Source: Corynebacterium sp. 21KM1197
Lineage (GTDB): Bacteria > Actinomycetota > Actinomycetes > Mycobacteriales > Mycobacteriaceae
Length of the DNA: 64,000 nucleotides
Assembly (NCBI RefSeq): GCF_033783015.1
Contig: NZ_CP123907.1
Location: forward strand, 1,426,001-1,490,000
Direction: 5' to 3'
Positions 18,136-28,970 of the stretch are shown in pieces. The notes beneath the pieces are model-generated. The model searched no databases. It had not been told where the DNA came from and saw nothing but the letters and a program-made list of their open reading frames with translations. The position numbers were made by a program, and so were the translations under genes. Numbering within the stretch: position 1 is the first letter of the stretch; the number at the start of each line of letters is the position of its first letter.

Positions 18136-18786
18136 TCAGCGCGCGCCCTGGGCGTGGAGCCACTGGGAGTGAGCGGCGCTCACATTGGAGTAAGTGTATC
18201 TATGCTCCGGGCTCGCCCCGTGGCGGCGCACCGCGTCCATGTGCGCCTTTGTGCCATATCCCTTGTGCCCCGCAAAGCCATACCCCGGATAGCGCTCGTC
18301 CAGTTCCGCCATCATGCGATCCCTGGTGACCTTGGCCAACACGCTCGCCGCCGCAATACACCGGGCGGCGGCGTCCCCGCCGATGATCGGCAGGTGCGGC
18401 TGGCGCATGCCGGGAATCTTCACGGCATCGCTGAGCACGTATCCGGGCACGGTATCCAGGGCCACCACCGCGCGGCGCATACCGGAAACATTGGCGTGCT
18501 GGATACCGTAGGAATCAATGTCCTGGGCGCTGACCACCACCACGGCCCAGGCAAGCGCGTGGTGCTTGATTAAGGGGAAAAGGCGCTCGCGCGCGGCCGG
18601 GGTGAGCTTTTTGGAATCGGTGAGGCGGTCCAACTCCGCGATGGTGCCCGGCGGGAGCACGCAGGCGCCGATGGTCAGGGGCCCGGCGCAAGCGCCGCGC
18701 CCGGCCTCGTCCACCCCCGCCACCGGGCCCAGGCCCGCGCGATCCAGCGCCACCTCTAGCGTGCGCAATTGCGTCAGGCGACGCAT
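18136..18786 (-). CDS. rnhB: ribonuclease HII
   Basis: Removes ribonucleotides from DNA and the RNA strand of hybrids. 216 residues; the catalytic acids are in [16 protein letters not shown] and a later D in [26 protein letters not shown], with the GxGxx-like basic C-terminus [12 protein letters not shown]. The gene follows lepB with 2 bp between them, so they are co-transcribed. Typical length. Confidence 0.96.
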   Translation of the reverse strand: MRRLTQLRTLEVALDRAGLGPVAGVDEAGRGACAGPLTIGACVLPPGTIAELDRLTDSKKLTPAARERLFPLIKHHALAWAVVVVSAQDIDSYGIQHANVSGMRRAVVALDTVPGYVLSDAVKIPGMRQPHLPIIGGDAAARCIAAASVLAKVTRDRMMAELDERYPGYGFAGHKGYGTKAHMDAVRRHGASPEHRYTYSNVSAAHSQWLHAQGAR

Positions 18787-18788
18787 GA

Positions 18789-19604
18789 TTAGGCGGCTGC
18801 CTCCTGCGCGGCGGCGTCATTGTGAATATCCGGGGAATCCACCAGGCCAATGCGGTTCAGGGGCCAGATCCGCGCCACCGTCTTGCCGCGAATATTCTCC
18901 ACCGGAATGGTGCCCTGGTACTGGTCGCCCATATGGGCGCGGGAATCGCCGGAATTAGTGCGGTTATCGCCCATCACCCACACGTTGCCCTCCGGCACCG
19001 TCACGGGGCCAAAGTACGAGCCGCCGCAGGCCTCGGAGCCACCTTCGCGCTCACCGACCGGGAACTGCGGCGGGTCAAGGGTAAAGGTTTGATCAGTGGG
19101 CTCGCCGTCCACCATCACGGCCGGATCGCCCTCCTGGCAGGAAACCGTCTGACCTTCGGTGGCGATCACGCGCTTGACCAGGTTGTTCTCATCGGGGGCC
19201 ACCAGCCCCACGTAGGAACCGAGTTCCTGGAAGCCGCGCACCACGGGGTTATCCGAGCGCGGGGATACGTACTGCTCGTTCCAGGAGGGGGTACCGGCAA
19301 AGACCACCACGTCGCCGGGCTTGGGCTCGGAGAAGTAGTAGGAAACCTTCTCTACCGCGATACGATCCCCCGCGCAGCCATCACAGCCATGCAGGGTGGG
19401 CTCCATCGAGCCGCTGGGAATCATGTACACGCGCCCCACGAAAGTCTGCACCAAAAAGACGATCAGGAAGGTCACGCCGATAATCAGCGGAATCTCCAAA
19501 TACCAGGGCAGTTCCTTTTTCTCTTTCTTGGCCTTAGCCTCATCCGAGGTGTTCGCGGAATCCGCAGAATCGGCGGAGAGAGAAGCACGAGAAGAATCAG
19601 TCAC
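18789..19604 (-). CDS. lepB: type I signal peptidase
   Basis: Membrane serine peptidase that removes Sec and Tat signal peptides. A Ser/Ala/Lys-rich cytosolic lead of about 30 residues is followed by one membrane anchor ([19 protein letters not shown]), the nucleophile serine in [11 protein letters not shown], the lysine base in NLVKRVIA and box [18 protein letters not shown]. About 271 residues from a GTG start at 19604, which I prefer over the ATG at 19676 because the earlier 24 residues look unlike the family. No strong ribosome site is visible. It is read with rnhB and follows rplS across a hairpin. Confidence 0.93.
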   Translation of the reverse strand: MTDSSRASLSADSADSANTSDEAKAKKEKKELPWYLEIPLIIGVTFLIVFLVQTFVGRVYMIPSGSMEPTLHGCDGCAGDRIAVEKVSYYFSEPKPGDVVVFAGTPSWNEQYVSPRSDNPVVRGFQELGSYVGLVAPDENNLVKRVIATEGQTVSCQEGDPAVMVDGEPTDQTFTLDPPQFPVGEREGGSEACGGSYFGPVTVPEGNVWVMGDNRTNSGDSRAHMGDQYQGTIPVENIRGKTVARIWPLNRIGLVDSPDIHNDAAAQEAAA

Positions 19605-19718
19605 GGTTTTCGACTTTAGCAGGCGGCACCCGAGGCTTCCCGATGCCCAACCGCGCGGCCCGTGTATCAGCGCCAAGAGTCACCACCGGGGCGTCGATAA
19701 GCCCCTACTATGCACGAC

Positions 19719-19758
19719 GCCCCCGCTGCCCAGGAAGAAAACCAGGAGCAGCGGGGGC
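19719..19758 (-). terminator. hairpin between rplS and lepB
   Basis: An 11-bp stem (GCCCCCGCTGC / GCAGCGGGGGC) with an inner CCTGG pairing lies 17 bp after rplS. There is no T-tract, so it may be an mRNA 3'-end stabiliser or weak terminator. Confidence 0.6.
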
Positions 19759-19775
19759 GCGTGGGCAATAAGAAA

Positions 19776-20117
19776 CTAGCGGCGTTCCTTAATGCGGGCT
19801 GCCTTACCGCGCAGGTTGCGCAGGTAGTACAGCTTGGCGCGGCGCACGCGACCACGGCGGGTGACCTCGATGGAGGCGATGTTCGGGGAGTGCACCGGGA
19901 AGGTACGCTCCACACCAATACCAAAGGACACCTTGCGCACGGTGAAGGTCTCGCGGATACCGGAACCCTGGCGGCGAATGACCACGCCGGTGAAGAGCTG
20001 GGTACGCTCGTTGGAGCCCTCGATCACCTTGACGTTCACGCCGAGGGTGTCACCGGGGCGGAAGTCCGGAATATCATCGCGGAGCTGTGCTGCATCGACC
20101 TTGTCGAGAATGTTCAT
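19776..20117 (-). CDS. rplS: 50S ribosomal protein L19
   Basis: L19, 113 residues, at the 30S-50S interface. [60 protein letters not shown] is diagnostic. The ATG 20117 is the family start; upstream frame is leader. It is unlinked here to rpsP, rimM and trmD, with which it clusters in many bacteria. Confidence 0.98.
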   Translation of the reverse strand: MNILDKVDAAQLRDDIPDFRPGDTLGVNVKVIEGSNERTQLFTGVVIRRQGSGIRETFTVRKVSFGIGVERTFPVHSPNIASIEVTRRGRVRRAKLYYLRNLRGKAARIKERR

Positions 20118-20300
20118 GGAAAAACAATCCTTACATTTCGGGAAAGAGGACCCTGGCGGCGCTTCCCATGACGGGCGCTCGGCCGGTTCATATCCGTGAC
20201 ATATCTTCGCCGCGTGCTCAAAGCAGAGCAAGCAACCCGCTCATTATTCCACTATGCCCCGGCGATCGCCAAACTCACCCGCCGCGCCCCGCCGCCGCGC

Positions 20301-20306
20301 TACACT
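20301..20306 (+). promoter_or_regulatory. probable -10 box of the thiamine operon
   Basis: TACACT sits 9-14 bp ahead of the TPP riboswitch start, so the message would begin with the aptamer. No clear -35 is seen. Confidence 0.5.
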
Positions 20307-20313
20307 GGCCACA

Positions 20314-20407
20314 GCCTCACGGGAGCCCGCGGCCAAGCGGGCTGAGAACGCGCCTCACTGCCGCGCGGACCGTCGAACCTGCCCGGATCATGCCGGCGAA
20401 GGAAGCA
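20314..20407 (+). ncRNA. TPP (thi-box) riboswitch
   Basis: The conserved aptamer elements occur in order: CACGGGAGCCC, GGGCTGAGA, the CGAACCTG segment and CCGG-ATCATGCCGGCGAAGGAA. The P1 to P5 pairing partners are all present. The thiE ribosome site AAGGAG (20407-20412) follows immediately, which suggests that thiamine pyrophosphate binding blocks translation initiation, the usual actinobacterial mode. Confidence 0.93.
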
Positions 20408-20416
20408 AGGAGAATC

Positions 20417-21057
20417 ATGCTGGATCTACGGTGTTACCTGGTCACCGGCCCGGGGGATGCCGCGTGGGTGGCCACCGCTGCCGCGCGCGGCGGGGCCGGG
20501 GTGGTGCAGGTGCGCAGCAAGCCCATCAATCCCCGCGACCTCCTGGATCTGGCCACCGAGGTGGCTCGCGCCGTGGCCCAGGCCAACCCCGCCACCAGGG
20601 TGCTCATCGACGACCGCGTGGACATCGCCGCCGCGCTCATGCACCGGGGCGAACACGTCCACGGGGTGCACCTGGGCCAGGAGGACCTGCCCGTGCGGGA
20701 CGCCCGCGCGATCCTCGGCCCCCGGGCCATCATCGGGCTGACCACCGGCACCCTGCCCCTGGTGGAGGCGGCCAACGAGGTAGCCGAGGTCATTGATTAC
20801 ATCGGCGCCGGGCCGTATCGCCCCACCCCCACCAAGGATTCCGGCCGCCCGCCCCTGGGCGTGGCGGGATACGAGCCGCTGGTGCGCGCCTCCCGGGTGC
20901 CCGTGGTGGCCATCGGGGATGTCACCGCCGCCGATGCCCCGGCCCTGGCCGCCACGGGGGTGGCCGGGGTGGCGCTGAGCCGGGGCCTCATGCGGGCGGA
21001 TAATCCCGAGGCCACGGCCCGTGAAGTCGTTGGAGCCTTTCACCCCGGGGCCCGGTC

Positions 21058-21061
<4 letters not shown>
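20417..21061 (+). CDS. thiE: thiamine-phosphate synthase
   Basis: Joins the thiazole phosphate and HMP-diphosphate into thiamine monophosphate. TIM-barrel of 214 residues with VVQVRSKPINPRDL, VLIDDRVDIA, GVHLGQEDLPV, IGAGPYRPTPTKD and VVAIGDVTAADAPAL, the last binding the phosphates. ATG 20417 is 5 nt after AAGGAG at the riboswitch edge. First gene of a five-gene operon with ThiO, ThiS, ThiG and ThiF; the stop overlaps thiO by 4 bp. Confidence 0.95.
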
Positions 21062-23170
<2,109 letters not shown>

Positions 23171-23176
23171 CAAGCC

Positions 23177-24286
23177 ATGAATAAACAGGAACTGCGCCGC
23201 GTGGCCCGCCAGCTGGCCCTGCCCGGCTTTGGTATGGAACAACAAGAACGCCTCCACCGCTCCCGCGTGCTGGTCATCGGCGCGGGTGGCCTGGGGTGCC
23301 CGCTGCTGCAATCCCTCGCCGGAGCCGGGGTGGGGCGGTTGAGCATTATCGACGACGACGTGGTGGACCTCAGCAATATCCACCGCCAGATCCTCTTTGG
23401 GGCCTCCGACGAGGGAAAACCCAAGGTGGAGGTGGCCGCCGCCCGGCTGCGGGAACTGCAATCGGGTATCTCCGTGTCCGCGCTGCGCACGCGCCTTGAC
23501 GTCCATAACGCCCTTGACCTGGTTCGTGCCGCCGACCTGGTGATCGATGGTTCCGATACCTTTGCCACCAAATACCTCAGCGCCGACGCCGCCGAGGTCA
23601 CCGGCACTCCCCTGCTCTGGGGAACGGTGCTGCGCTTTGCCGGGCAGGTGGCCCTGTGGCACTCCGGGCCGGGCACCCCGGGAGGCGGCGTGGGGCTGCG
23701 CGATCTCTTTCCCACCCAACCCGGCCCCGACTTCACCCCCGACTGCGCCACCGCGGGCGTGCTCGGGGCCACCACGGCGGTGGTGGGCAACCTCATGGCC
23801 ACCGAGGCCATCAAGTACCTCAGCGGCCTGCACCCCGTGGAACCGGGGCGCATGACCTCCTACAATGCCCTGAACACCACGCTGCGCACCGTGACCGTCT
23901 CCGCCGATCCCGCCCGGCCCCGCGCGCGGGAATTACGGGATTCCTACGAGGAGGCCTGCGCCCTGCCCGCCCCTGCGGACAATCACGCACTCCTTGAGGA
24001 ACTCCGGGCGGGCACCGCCACCGCGCTAGACGTGCGCGAACCACACGAATCCCTGCTGGCCGACCTCCCCGCCCCGATACTCCCCCGGCGGCTGCCGCTG
24101 AGCACCCTCGACGATGCCGAGGAGGAGAAGGTTCGCGCCGCCCTGGGCGCGCTGCCCACCCGGCGCGTGGTGGTGTACTGCGCCTCCGGGAGGCGCAGCG
24201 CGGAGTTCGTGCGTAACTATTCCGCCCTGGCGCAGAAACTGGGGTATGACCTCCTCAACCTGCCCGGCGGAGTGCCGCGCCCCTGA
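23177..24286 (+). CDS. thiF: ThiF/MoeB-type adenylyltransferase with C-terminal rhodanese domain
   Basis: E1-like enzyme that activates ThiS, 369 residues. Residues 1-240 hold the ATP-binding GAGGLGCPLLQSLAGAGVG, IDDDVVDLSNIHRQILF, the Asp of VIDGSDTFATKY, and DCATAGVLGATTAVVGNLMATEAIK. About 265-365 is a rhodanese domain whose active-site loop is YCASGRRSAEF. The Cys pairs (CxxC) that bind zinc in E. coli MoeB/ThiF are replaced (VGLRDLFP in place of CYRCLFP), so it is a zinc-less E1. Last gene of the operon, 6 bp after thiG. It may also serve MoaD-like carriers. Confidence 0.93.
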   Translation: MNKQELRRVARQLALPGFGMEQQERLHRSRVLVIGAGGLGCPLLQSLAGAGVGRLSIIDDDVVDLSNIHRQILFGASDEGKPKVEVAAARLRELQSGISVSALRTRLDVHNALDLVRAADLVIDGSDTFATKYLSADAAEVTGTPLLWGTVLRFAGQVALWHSGPGTPGGGVGLRDLFPTQPGPDFTPDCATAGVLGATTAVVGNLMATEAIKYLSGLHPVEPGRMTSYNALNTTLRTVTVSADPARPRARELRDSYEEACALPAPADNHALLEELRAGTATALDVREPHESLLADLPAPILPRRLPLSTLDDAEEEKVRAALGALPTRRVVVYCASGRRSAEFVRNYSALAQKLGYDLLNLPGGVPRP

Positions 24287-24327
24287 TTGGGGCATAATCG
24301 GGGAAAAACTTATCGGGGGTAGGGACA

Positions 24328-24840
24328 ATGCTGGAGCATGGGGAAGCGCTCATCGGCGCGGTTCATAGTTACACGGCGGACTGGAACTGGGATCTGGTCT
24401 GGCGCGGGGCACAGGTGGCGGTGTCCGTCCTGGGGTTCATCGCGGTGGTGTGGACGATCCGGTTGAACACCAAGGCGCATATTCAAAAGGTGCTAGCGGA
24501 TAATCGCGCCGAGTGGTGGCAGCGGTTCATCTGGGCGGTGGATAAAACCCAGGACCCTTCCACATTGCTCCGGGAAATGGGATGGAACGCGCTGGAGGAA
24601 CTCAGCGGCAGTGCTCTGCTGACGCCCACGGAATTATATTGGGTACGGTCCGGTACCCAGGTGCTCCATCCCCGTCCTGTTCTTTGGTTACCCATCGACG
24701 GCCAATGGACGCCCTGCTCCGTGGAAAAGTACGATGGCCATAGCTCTAAGAGAAAGGAACCAGATCATGGTGTATCCGCTGTCACCCAGGTCCGAACTCT
24801 CATACGCCCGTATCCAAACAAACATCGCCGATCGCATTGA
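24328..24840 (+). CDS. unknown protein with one membrane segment
   Basis: A 170-residue protein I do not recognise. Residues about 25-47 (LVWRGAQVAVSVLGFIAVVWTI) are a membrane helix; the rest is cytosolic with Trp-rich RAEWWQRFIWAVDKTQD and ELYWVRSGTQVL. The C-terminal 35 residues are basic and overlap the next gene in another frame. RBS is weak (GGGGGTAGGGAC). A possible -10 (CATAAT) lies at about 24292-24297. It follows thiF by 41 bp but shows no link to thiamine. Confidence 0.6.
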   Translation: MLEHGEALIGAVHSYTADWNWDLVWRGAQVAVSVLGFIAVVWTIRLNTKAHIQKVLADNRAEWWQRFIWAVDKTQDPSTLLREMGWNALEELSGSALLTPTELYWVRSGTQVLHPRPVLWLPIDGQWTPCSVEKYDGHSSKRKEPDHGVSAVTQVRTLIRPYPNKHRRSH

Positions 24841-24976
24841 TGTCGAGGTTCCCGACGAGTATTACTACATGGTCGGCCGCACACCCCCGAGGCTCCTGCC
24901 GAAACCCCGGAAACTCTGGGGCTTCATTCCGCTACCACGGAAGAAAGCACCTAAGCACCAAACCCGGCGCGCTTAA
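24767..24976 (+). CDS. unknown small basic protein
   Basis: A 69-residue protein starting at ATG 24767, which has GAAAGGA 8 nt upstream; a longer frame starts at 24734. Begins MVYPLSPRSELSYARI, has an acidic middle (DVEVPDEYYYMVG) and a Lys/Arg/Pro-rich end. Overlaps the previous gene by 74 bp out of frame and the end of tex by 26 bp on the other strand. No homology recognised; the ribosome site is the best evidence that it is translated. Confidence 0.5.
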   Translation: MVYPLSPRSELSYARIQTNIADRIDVEVPDEYYYMVGRTPPRLLPKPRKLWGFIPLPRKKAPKHQTRRA

Positions 24977-27287
24977 GGGCCTCGGCCATCGAGCCTCCGG
25001 CAGAAGAACCGGCACCGCCACGCTGGCGGCCCCCGCGCCCGCGTTGATTCCGCCCGGGCCGTGCGGGCTTATCGCCGCCGCGCTTGTTATCGCCGCGCCC
25101 GTTTTTCCCGCCGTCCTTTTCCCCGCGCGCGGCACCGGGTTCGTCATCGAGCCGCAGGGTGAGCGATATGCGCTTGCGTTCCACGTCCACGTCTAGGACT
25201 TTCACGCGCACCACTTCCCCGGAGCGCACCACGTCGCGGGGATTAGAGACGAAGTTCTTGGACATGGCCGAAACATGCACCAGCCCGTCCTGGTGCACTC
25301 CGATGTCCACGAAGGCCCCAAAGGCCGCCACGTTGGAAACGGTGCCCTCTAGGATCATGCCGGGTTGAAGATCGGAGACCTTTTCCACGCCCTCCTTGAA
25401 GGTGGCGGTGGTGAACTCCGGGCGGGGGTCACGCCCCGGCTTATCTAGTTCCGCAATGATGCCCGTGACGGTGGGGATACCAAAGGTCTCGTCGGCGTAG
25501 TCTCCGGGGCGCAGGCCCCCGAGCAGGCGGGAATTACCAATGAGGTCAGCCACCGCGCAGCCCTGGGAGGCGGCGATGCGTTCCACCACGGGATAGGCCT
25601 CGGGGTGCACGGCGGAGGCGTCGAGGGGTTCCGTGCCCCCGTTGATGCGCAGGAAGCCCGCGCACTGCTCAAAGGCCTTGGGCCCCAGGCGCGGCACCTT
25701 TCCTAGTTCCTTACGGGTGGAAAAGGCCCCGTGCTCGTCGCGGTAGGCCACGATGTTATCCGCCACGGTGGCGGACACCCCGGCCACCCTGGTGAGCAGG
25801 GGCGCGGAGGCGGAGTTGAGGTCCACGCCCACGCCATTGACGGCGTCCTCCACCACGCCGTCGAGGGTACGGGCCAGGGCGGTTTGATTGACGTCGTGCT
25901 GGTATTGACCCACGCCGATGGCCTTGGGGTCGATCTTGACCAGTTCCGCCAGGGGGTCCTGGAGGCGGCGGGCGATGGAGACCGCGCCGCGCAGAGAGAC
26001 GTCCATCTGGGGGAACTCCTGGGCGGCGAGTTCCGAGGCCGAGTACACCGAGGCCCCGGACTCGGAGACCACCACGGGGGTGGGGCGCACCCCACCGGCG
26101 GTGGCGGCGGCCTCGGCCACCTCGCGGGCAAGTTTTTCCGATTCGCGCGAGGCGGTGCCATTGCCCACCGCGAGCAGTTCCACCCCGTGCTTGGTACACA
26201 GGGTAGTAAGTTCCGTTAAGGCCTGGGACCAGCGGTTCTGCGGCTGGTGGGGGTAGACGATGGCGGTATCGAGAACCTTGCCGGTGGCGTCCACCACCGC
26301 GCACTTCACGCCGTTGCGGTATCCGGGGTCGAGCCCGAGTACGGCCTTGGGCCCGGCGGGGGCGGCGAGCAGCACGTCGCGCAGGTTGGCGGCAAAGACC
26401 TCCAACGCGCCTTGTTCTGCGCGTTCCTTGAGCCGGGTGCGGGCGTCGAGGCCGGAGGATACCTCTAGTTTGGTGCGCCAGCCCCAGTGCACGGCGTCGG
26501 CAAGCCAGCGCGAGGCGTGGGTGTCCAGATCGAAGGCGCGGGCGATCATGCCCTCGTAGAGTTCGTCCTCGCCGGCGTCAAGATCGAGGCGCAGCACTCC
26601 CTCGGCTTCCCCGCGCAGCAGGGCGAGGATTCGGTGGCTGGGCAGGGCGCGCAAGGGCTCGGAGAACTCGAAGTAATCCTTGTACTTGGCACCCTCGGCC
26701 TCCTTGCCCTCGATCACCCCGGAGCGCAGTTCGCCGCGCCGGAATACCTCCTCGCGCACCTCGCCCACGAGGTCGGCATTGAGGGAGAAGCGGTCGATGA
26801 GGATGGCCCGCGCGCCGTCGAGCGCGGCCTTGGTATCGGCATAGCCCTCGGTGAGGTACGTCGCGGCGGCCTCCTCCGGATCCAGGGAGGTATCGGAAAT
26901 CAGGGCGTCGGTCAGCGGTTCCAGCCCTGCCTCGCGGGCCTTGTCCGCCTTGGTCTTGCGGCGCTTTTTAAAGGGCGCGTAGAGGTCCTCCAGGCGGGCC
27001 TTGGTGGTGCACTCCGCGATCAGGGCTCGCAGGGTGTCATCGAGTTTGCCCTGTTCCTCGATGGCGGCCAGTACCGTTTCCTTGCGGTCTTGGAGTTCGC
27101 GCAGGTAGGTGGCGCGCTCCTCGATGGCGCGCAGGGCGGTGTCGTCGAGGCCTCCGGTGGCCTCCTTGCGGTAGCGCGCGATGAAGGGGACGGTGTTGCC
27201 CTCCCCGAGCAGGCGCAGGACGGCCTCGACCTGCTCCTGCCCCGCGCCGATCTCCTGAGCGATGGTGGCTGCGATCATTCGGTTCAT
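24951..27287 (-). CDS. tex: Tex family RNA-binding transcription accessory protein
   Basis: A 778-residue Tex/Spt6-like protein affecting transcription and antitermination. Order of parts: N-terminal helical region with NTVPFIARYRKEATGGLDD, YqgF-like RNase H fold near 320-440 (GLDPGYRNGVKCAVVD), helix-hairpin-helix near 490-560 (GVDLNSASAPLLTRVAG), then S1 RNA-binding domain near 640-715 (GMILEGTVSNVAAFGAFVDIGVHQDGLVHVS). A Gly/Arg/Lys-rich tail after residue 715 resembles RGG-type RNA-binding ends. Divergent from the GntR gene, with a shared control region of about 45 bp. Confidence 0.95.
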   Translation of the reverse strand: MNRMIAATIAQEIGAGQEQVEAVLRLLGEGNTVPFIARYRKEATGGLDDTALRAIEERATYLRELQDRKETVLAAIEEQGKLDDTLRALIAECTTKARLEDLYAPFKKRRKTKADKAREAGLEPLTDALISDTSLDPEEAAATYLTEGYADTKAALDGARAILIDRFSLNADLVGEVREEVFRRGELRSGVIEGKEAEGAKYKDYFEFSEPLRALPSHRILALLRGEAEGVLRLDLDAGEDELYEGMIARAFDLDTHASRWLADAVHWGWRTKLEVSSGLDARTRLKERAEQGALEVFAANLRDVLLAAPAGPKAVLGLDPGYRNGVKCAVVDATGKVLDTAIVYPHQPQNRWSQALTELTTLCTKHGVELLAVGNGTASRESEKLAREVAEAAATAGGVRPTPVVVSESGASVYSASELAAQEFPQMDVSLRGAVSIARRLQDPLAELVKIDPKAIGVGQYQHDVNQTALARTLDGVVEDAVNGVGVDLNSASAPLLTRVAGVSATVADNIVAYRDEHGAFSTRKELGKVPRLGPKAFEQCAGFLRINGGTEPLDASAVHPEAYPVVERIAASQGCAVADLIGNSRLLGGLRPGDYADETFGIPTVTGIIAELDKPGRDPRPEFTTATFKEGVEKVSDLQPGMILEGTVSNVAAFGAFVDIGVHQDGLVHVSAMSKNFVSNPRDVVRSGEVVRVKVLDVDVERKRISLTLRLDDEPGAARGEKDGGKNGRGDNKRGGDKPARPGRNQRGRGGRQRGGAGSSAGGSMAEALKRAGFGA

Positions 27288-27314
27288 TGTAGCGGTAGCC
27301 CCCTCGACGCCATT

Positions 27315-27341
27315 GTGCTAGTTTTACTAGTTGTGCTAGTT
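27315..27341. promoter_or_regulatory. operator of the YtrA-type GntR operon
   Basis: Two direct copies of GTGCTAGTT (27315-27323 and 27333-27341, period 18 bp) enclose ACTAG (27326-27330), so that CTAGT-TTT-ACTAG and ACTAG-TTGTG-CTAGT are two overlapping inverted repeats with three half-sites. The repeat lies over the start of the regulator gene, as expected for self-repression. A -10-like TAGTTT at 27319-27324 would put the transcript start at about the GTG, giving a leaderless message. Confidence 0.6.
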
Positions 27342-27692
27342 CTTATCGATCCCCACGATCCCCAACCCATCTACGAACAAATCGTCACGCAGATCGAGCA
27401 CCAGATCCGCTCGGGTCAGATCGCCCCCGCTCAGCGCCTCCCCGCCGCCACGGAACTAGCCGCCTCGCTGGAACTCAACCGCAACACCGTGCTTCAGGCC
27501 TACCGCCTGCTGCGCGATCGCGGCCTGGTGGAACTGCGCCGGGGCCGTGGCGCCGTGGCCCTGGCTCCACCCAAACCCGCCATCGATCAGGAGGTACAAC
27601 GCAGCGTTCAAGCGCTTATCGACGTCGCCCAGCGTCACCGCCTCTCCCTCGATGCCGTGACCAAGCTACTTTCCCAAGGAGGTCTGCAATGA
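27333..27692 (+). CDS. YtrA-subfamily GntR transcriptional regulator
   Basis: A 119-residue repressor with an N-terminal winged helix (IDPHDPQPIYEQIVTQIEHQIRSGQIAPAQRLPAATELAASLELNRNTVLQAYRLLRDRGLVELRRGRG) and the short helical dimer domain of the YtrA group. Start GTG 27333 gives the usual MLVLIDPHD N-terminus; it may be read from a leaderless message. The next gene overlaps by 4 bp and encodes a membrane protein, the typical arrangement of YtrA regulators with a transporter-like or membrane partner. Operator repeats lie over its own start. Confidence 0.88.
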   Translation: MLVLIDPHDPQPIYEQIVTQIEHQIRSGQIAPAQRLPAATELAASLELNRNTVLQAYRLLRDRGLVELRRGRGAVALAPPKPAIDQEVQRSVQALIDVAQRHRLSLDAVTKLLSQGGLQ

Positions 27693-28645
27693 CTCGCTTT
27701 CTACTCAGCACCGCCCTACCCACCGGCCTCATCAGCGCCGCCCTGCTGGGGTGGTCGCTTCTCCTCCTCGGTGAGGCACCCAATCCCCTCGCCGTGCACT
27801 TCTCTGGCTCCTCCCCCGATGGCTTCGCCTCCCCGTGGACGCTCTGGTCCTGCTCCCTCGCTCTGGTGATCGTCATTTTGGGGTTCTTCTGCCGGGCCGC
27901 CTCGCGTGGGCTGGCCTATGGCGCCGCCGCCCGCGTCCACGCCGCGAGCATGGCCTTTGGCTGCTTCCTCGTCTCCGGGACGGTGCTCACGCTCCTGCGC
28001 CTTGAGCCAGGCACTCCCCTCACCGCCGCCCCGATCCTCATTCTCCTGGGCGGCGCCGTGGCCGGAGGAACCCTCATCGCCCTGATCGCCCGGCCCATTT
28101 CGCCCCGCGTCGATTCCCCGGTGATACCCGGCGCGCTGGAGATTCCCACCGGCGGGGCCACCGCCTGGATCGGCACCGCCTCCCTGCCCCTGCCGCTGCT
28201 CCTGTTACTGGGTCTTGCCGCCGCCACTCTGCTCCTGTGCGGGGTGCTCTTTGAGCCGTGGCTTCTGCCCGCCGGGCTGCTCGTGTTTCTGCTCACCCTG
28301 AGCACCGCCGCCTGGCAGGTGCGCGCCGATTCCCGGGGGCTCGCTCTCCGCTCTCTCCTCGGCTGGCCGCGCCTAAACATAGCCATCGACGAGATCGAGC
28401 ACGCGGAGGTCGCCAATCTCAATCCCGCCGACTGGGGCGGCTGGGGGTGGCGTATCTCCTCGCGCGGGCGCGCCCTCATGCTGCGCGGCGGCACCGGACT
28501 GCGGGTGCGCCTGCGCACCGGAAAAGTGATCGAGGTCAGCTGCACGGACACTGAGCACGCCGAGTATGCCGCCGCCGTGCTTAACTCCTACGCTGCGGCT
28601 CCCGTGGGTGCTGCCACGCGCACGCCGCAACCCCGCCGGGATTAA
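27689..28645 (+). CDS. membrane protein co-transcribed with the GntR regulator, DUF1648-like
   Basis: A 318-residue protein with about seven membrane segments in the first 210 residues and a soluble C-terminal domain (about 212-305: RADSRGLALRSLLGWPRLNIAIDEIEHAEV, RLRTGKVIEV). The first part has the LGEAPNPLAVHFSG segment resembling DUF1648 proteins (LPxxxxxHfn). Overlaps gntR by ATGA. Its last 65 bp overlap a convergent gene. Function unknown; the pairing suggests a cell-envelope stress or antibiotic response. Confidence 0.75.
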   Translation: MTRFLLSTALPTGLISAALLGWSLLLLGEAPNPLAVHFSGSSPDGFASPWTLWSCSLALVIVILGFFCRAASRGLAYGAAARVHAASMAFGCFLVSGTVLTLLRLEPGTPLTAAPILILLGGAVAGGTLIALIARPISPRVDSPVIPGALEIPTGGATAWIGTASLPLPLLLLLGLAAATLLLCGVLFEPWLLPAGLLVFLLTLSTAAWQVRADSRGLALRSLLGWPRLNIAIDEIEHAEVANLNPADWGGWGWRISSRGRALMLRGGTGLRVRLRTGKVIEVSCTDTEHAEYAAAVLNSYAAAPVGAATRTPQPRRD

Positions 28646-28970
28646 GGTGCCCCGCCACGGAGGTGCCATACCAGTACGCGCCCTCCGGCAGACAGGCCAC
28701 CACGGCGGCGGTGGCCTGGCGCAGGTCAAGTTCGCTGCTCCCGTTGATCACGATGTGGTGCAGCACCTCCGCTATCGGCGGGTGCCCCTCCACCTGGGCG
28801 TACTGGGTGGCCAGCATGTTATCCGGCTCGCAGGTCAGATCCACCTCCTGCGCCCATATCCCGGACACCTCATAACCGCGCCGTCCTAATTCCTCCGGCA
28901 TCTGCTCGGCACACCGCCGCCACTCGGCAGGAAGCAGGAGCGCCTGAAGATCGGTGGCGATCTCACTCAC
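28581..28970 (-). CDS. unknown 129-residue protein beside trmD
   Basis: Soluble acidic protein, MSEIATDLQALLLPAEWRRCAEQMPEELGRRGYEVSGI, with ACLPEGAYWYGTSV later; no family recognised. The ATG overlaps the end of trmD by 8 bp, so translation is probably coupled to trmD-rimM. Its 3' 65 bp overlap the convergent membrane gene, so one of the two C-terminal ends may be shorter than called. Codon composition is ordinary for the region. Confidence 0.6.
   Translation of the reverse strand: MSEIATDLQALLLPAEWRRCAEQMPEELGRRGYEVSGIWAQEVDLTCEPDNMLATQYAQVEGHPPIAEVLHHIVINGSSELDLRQATAAVVACLPEGAYWYGTSVAGHLNPGGVAACAWQHPREPQRRS

Noticed and set aside
24734..24766. Longer N-terminus for the small gene at 24.8 kb
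   Set aside because: The downstream ATG at 24767 has a clear GAAAGGA site; the upstream one does not.
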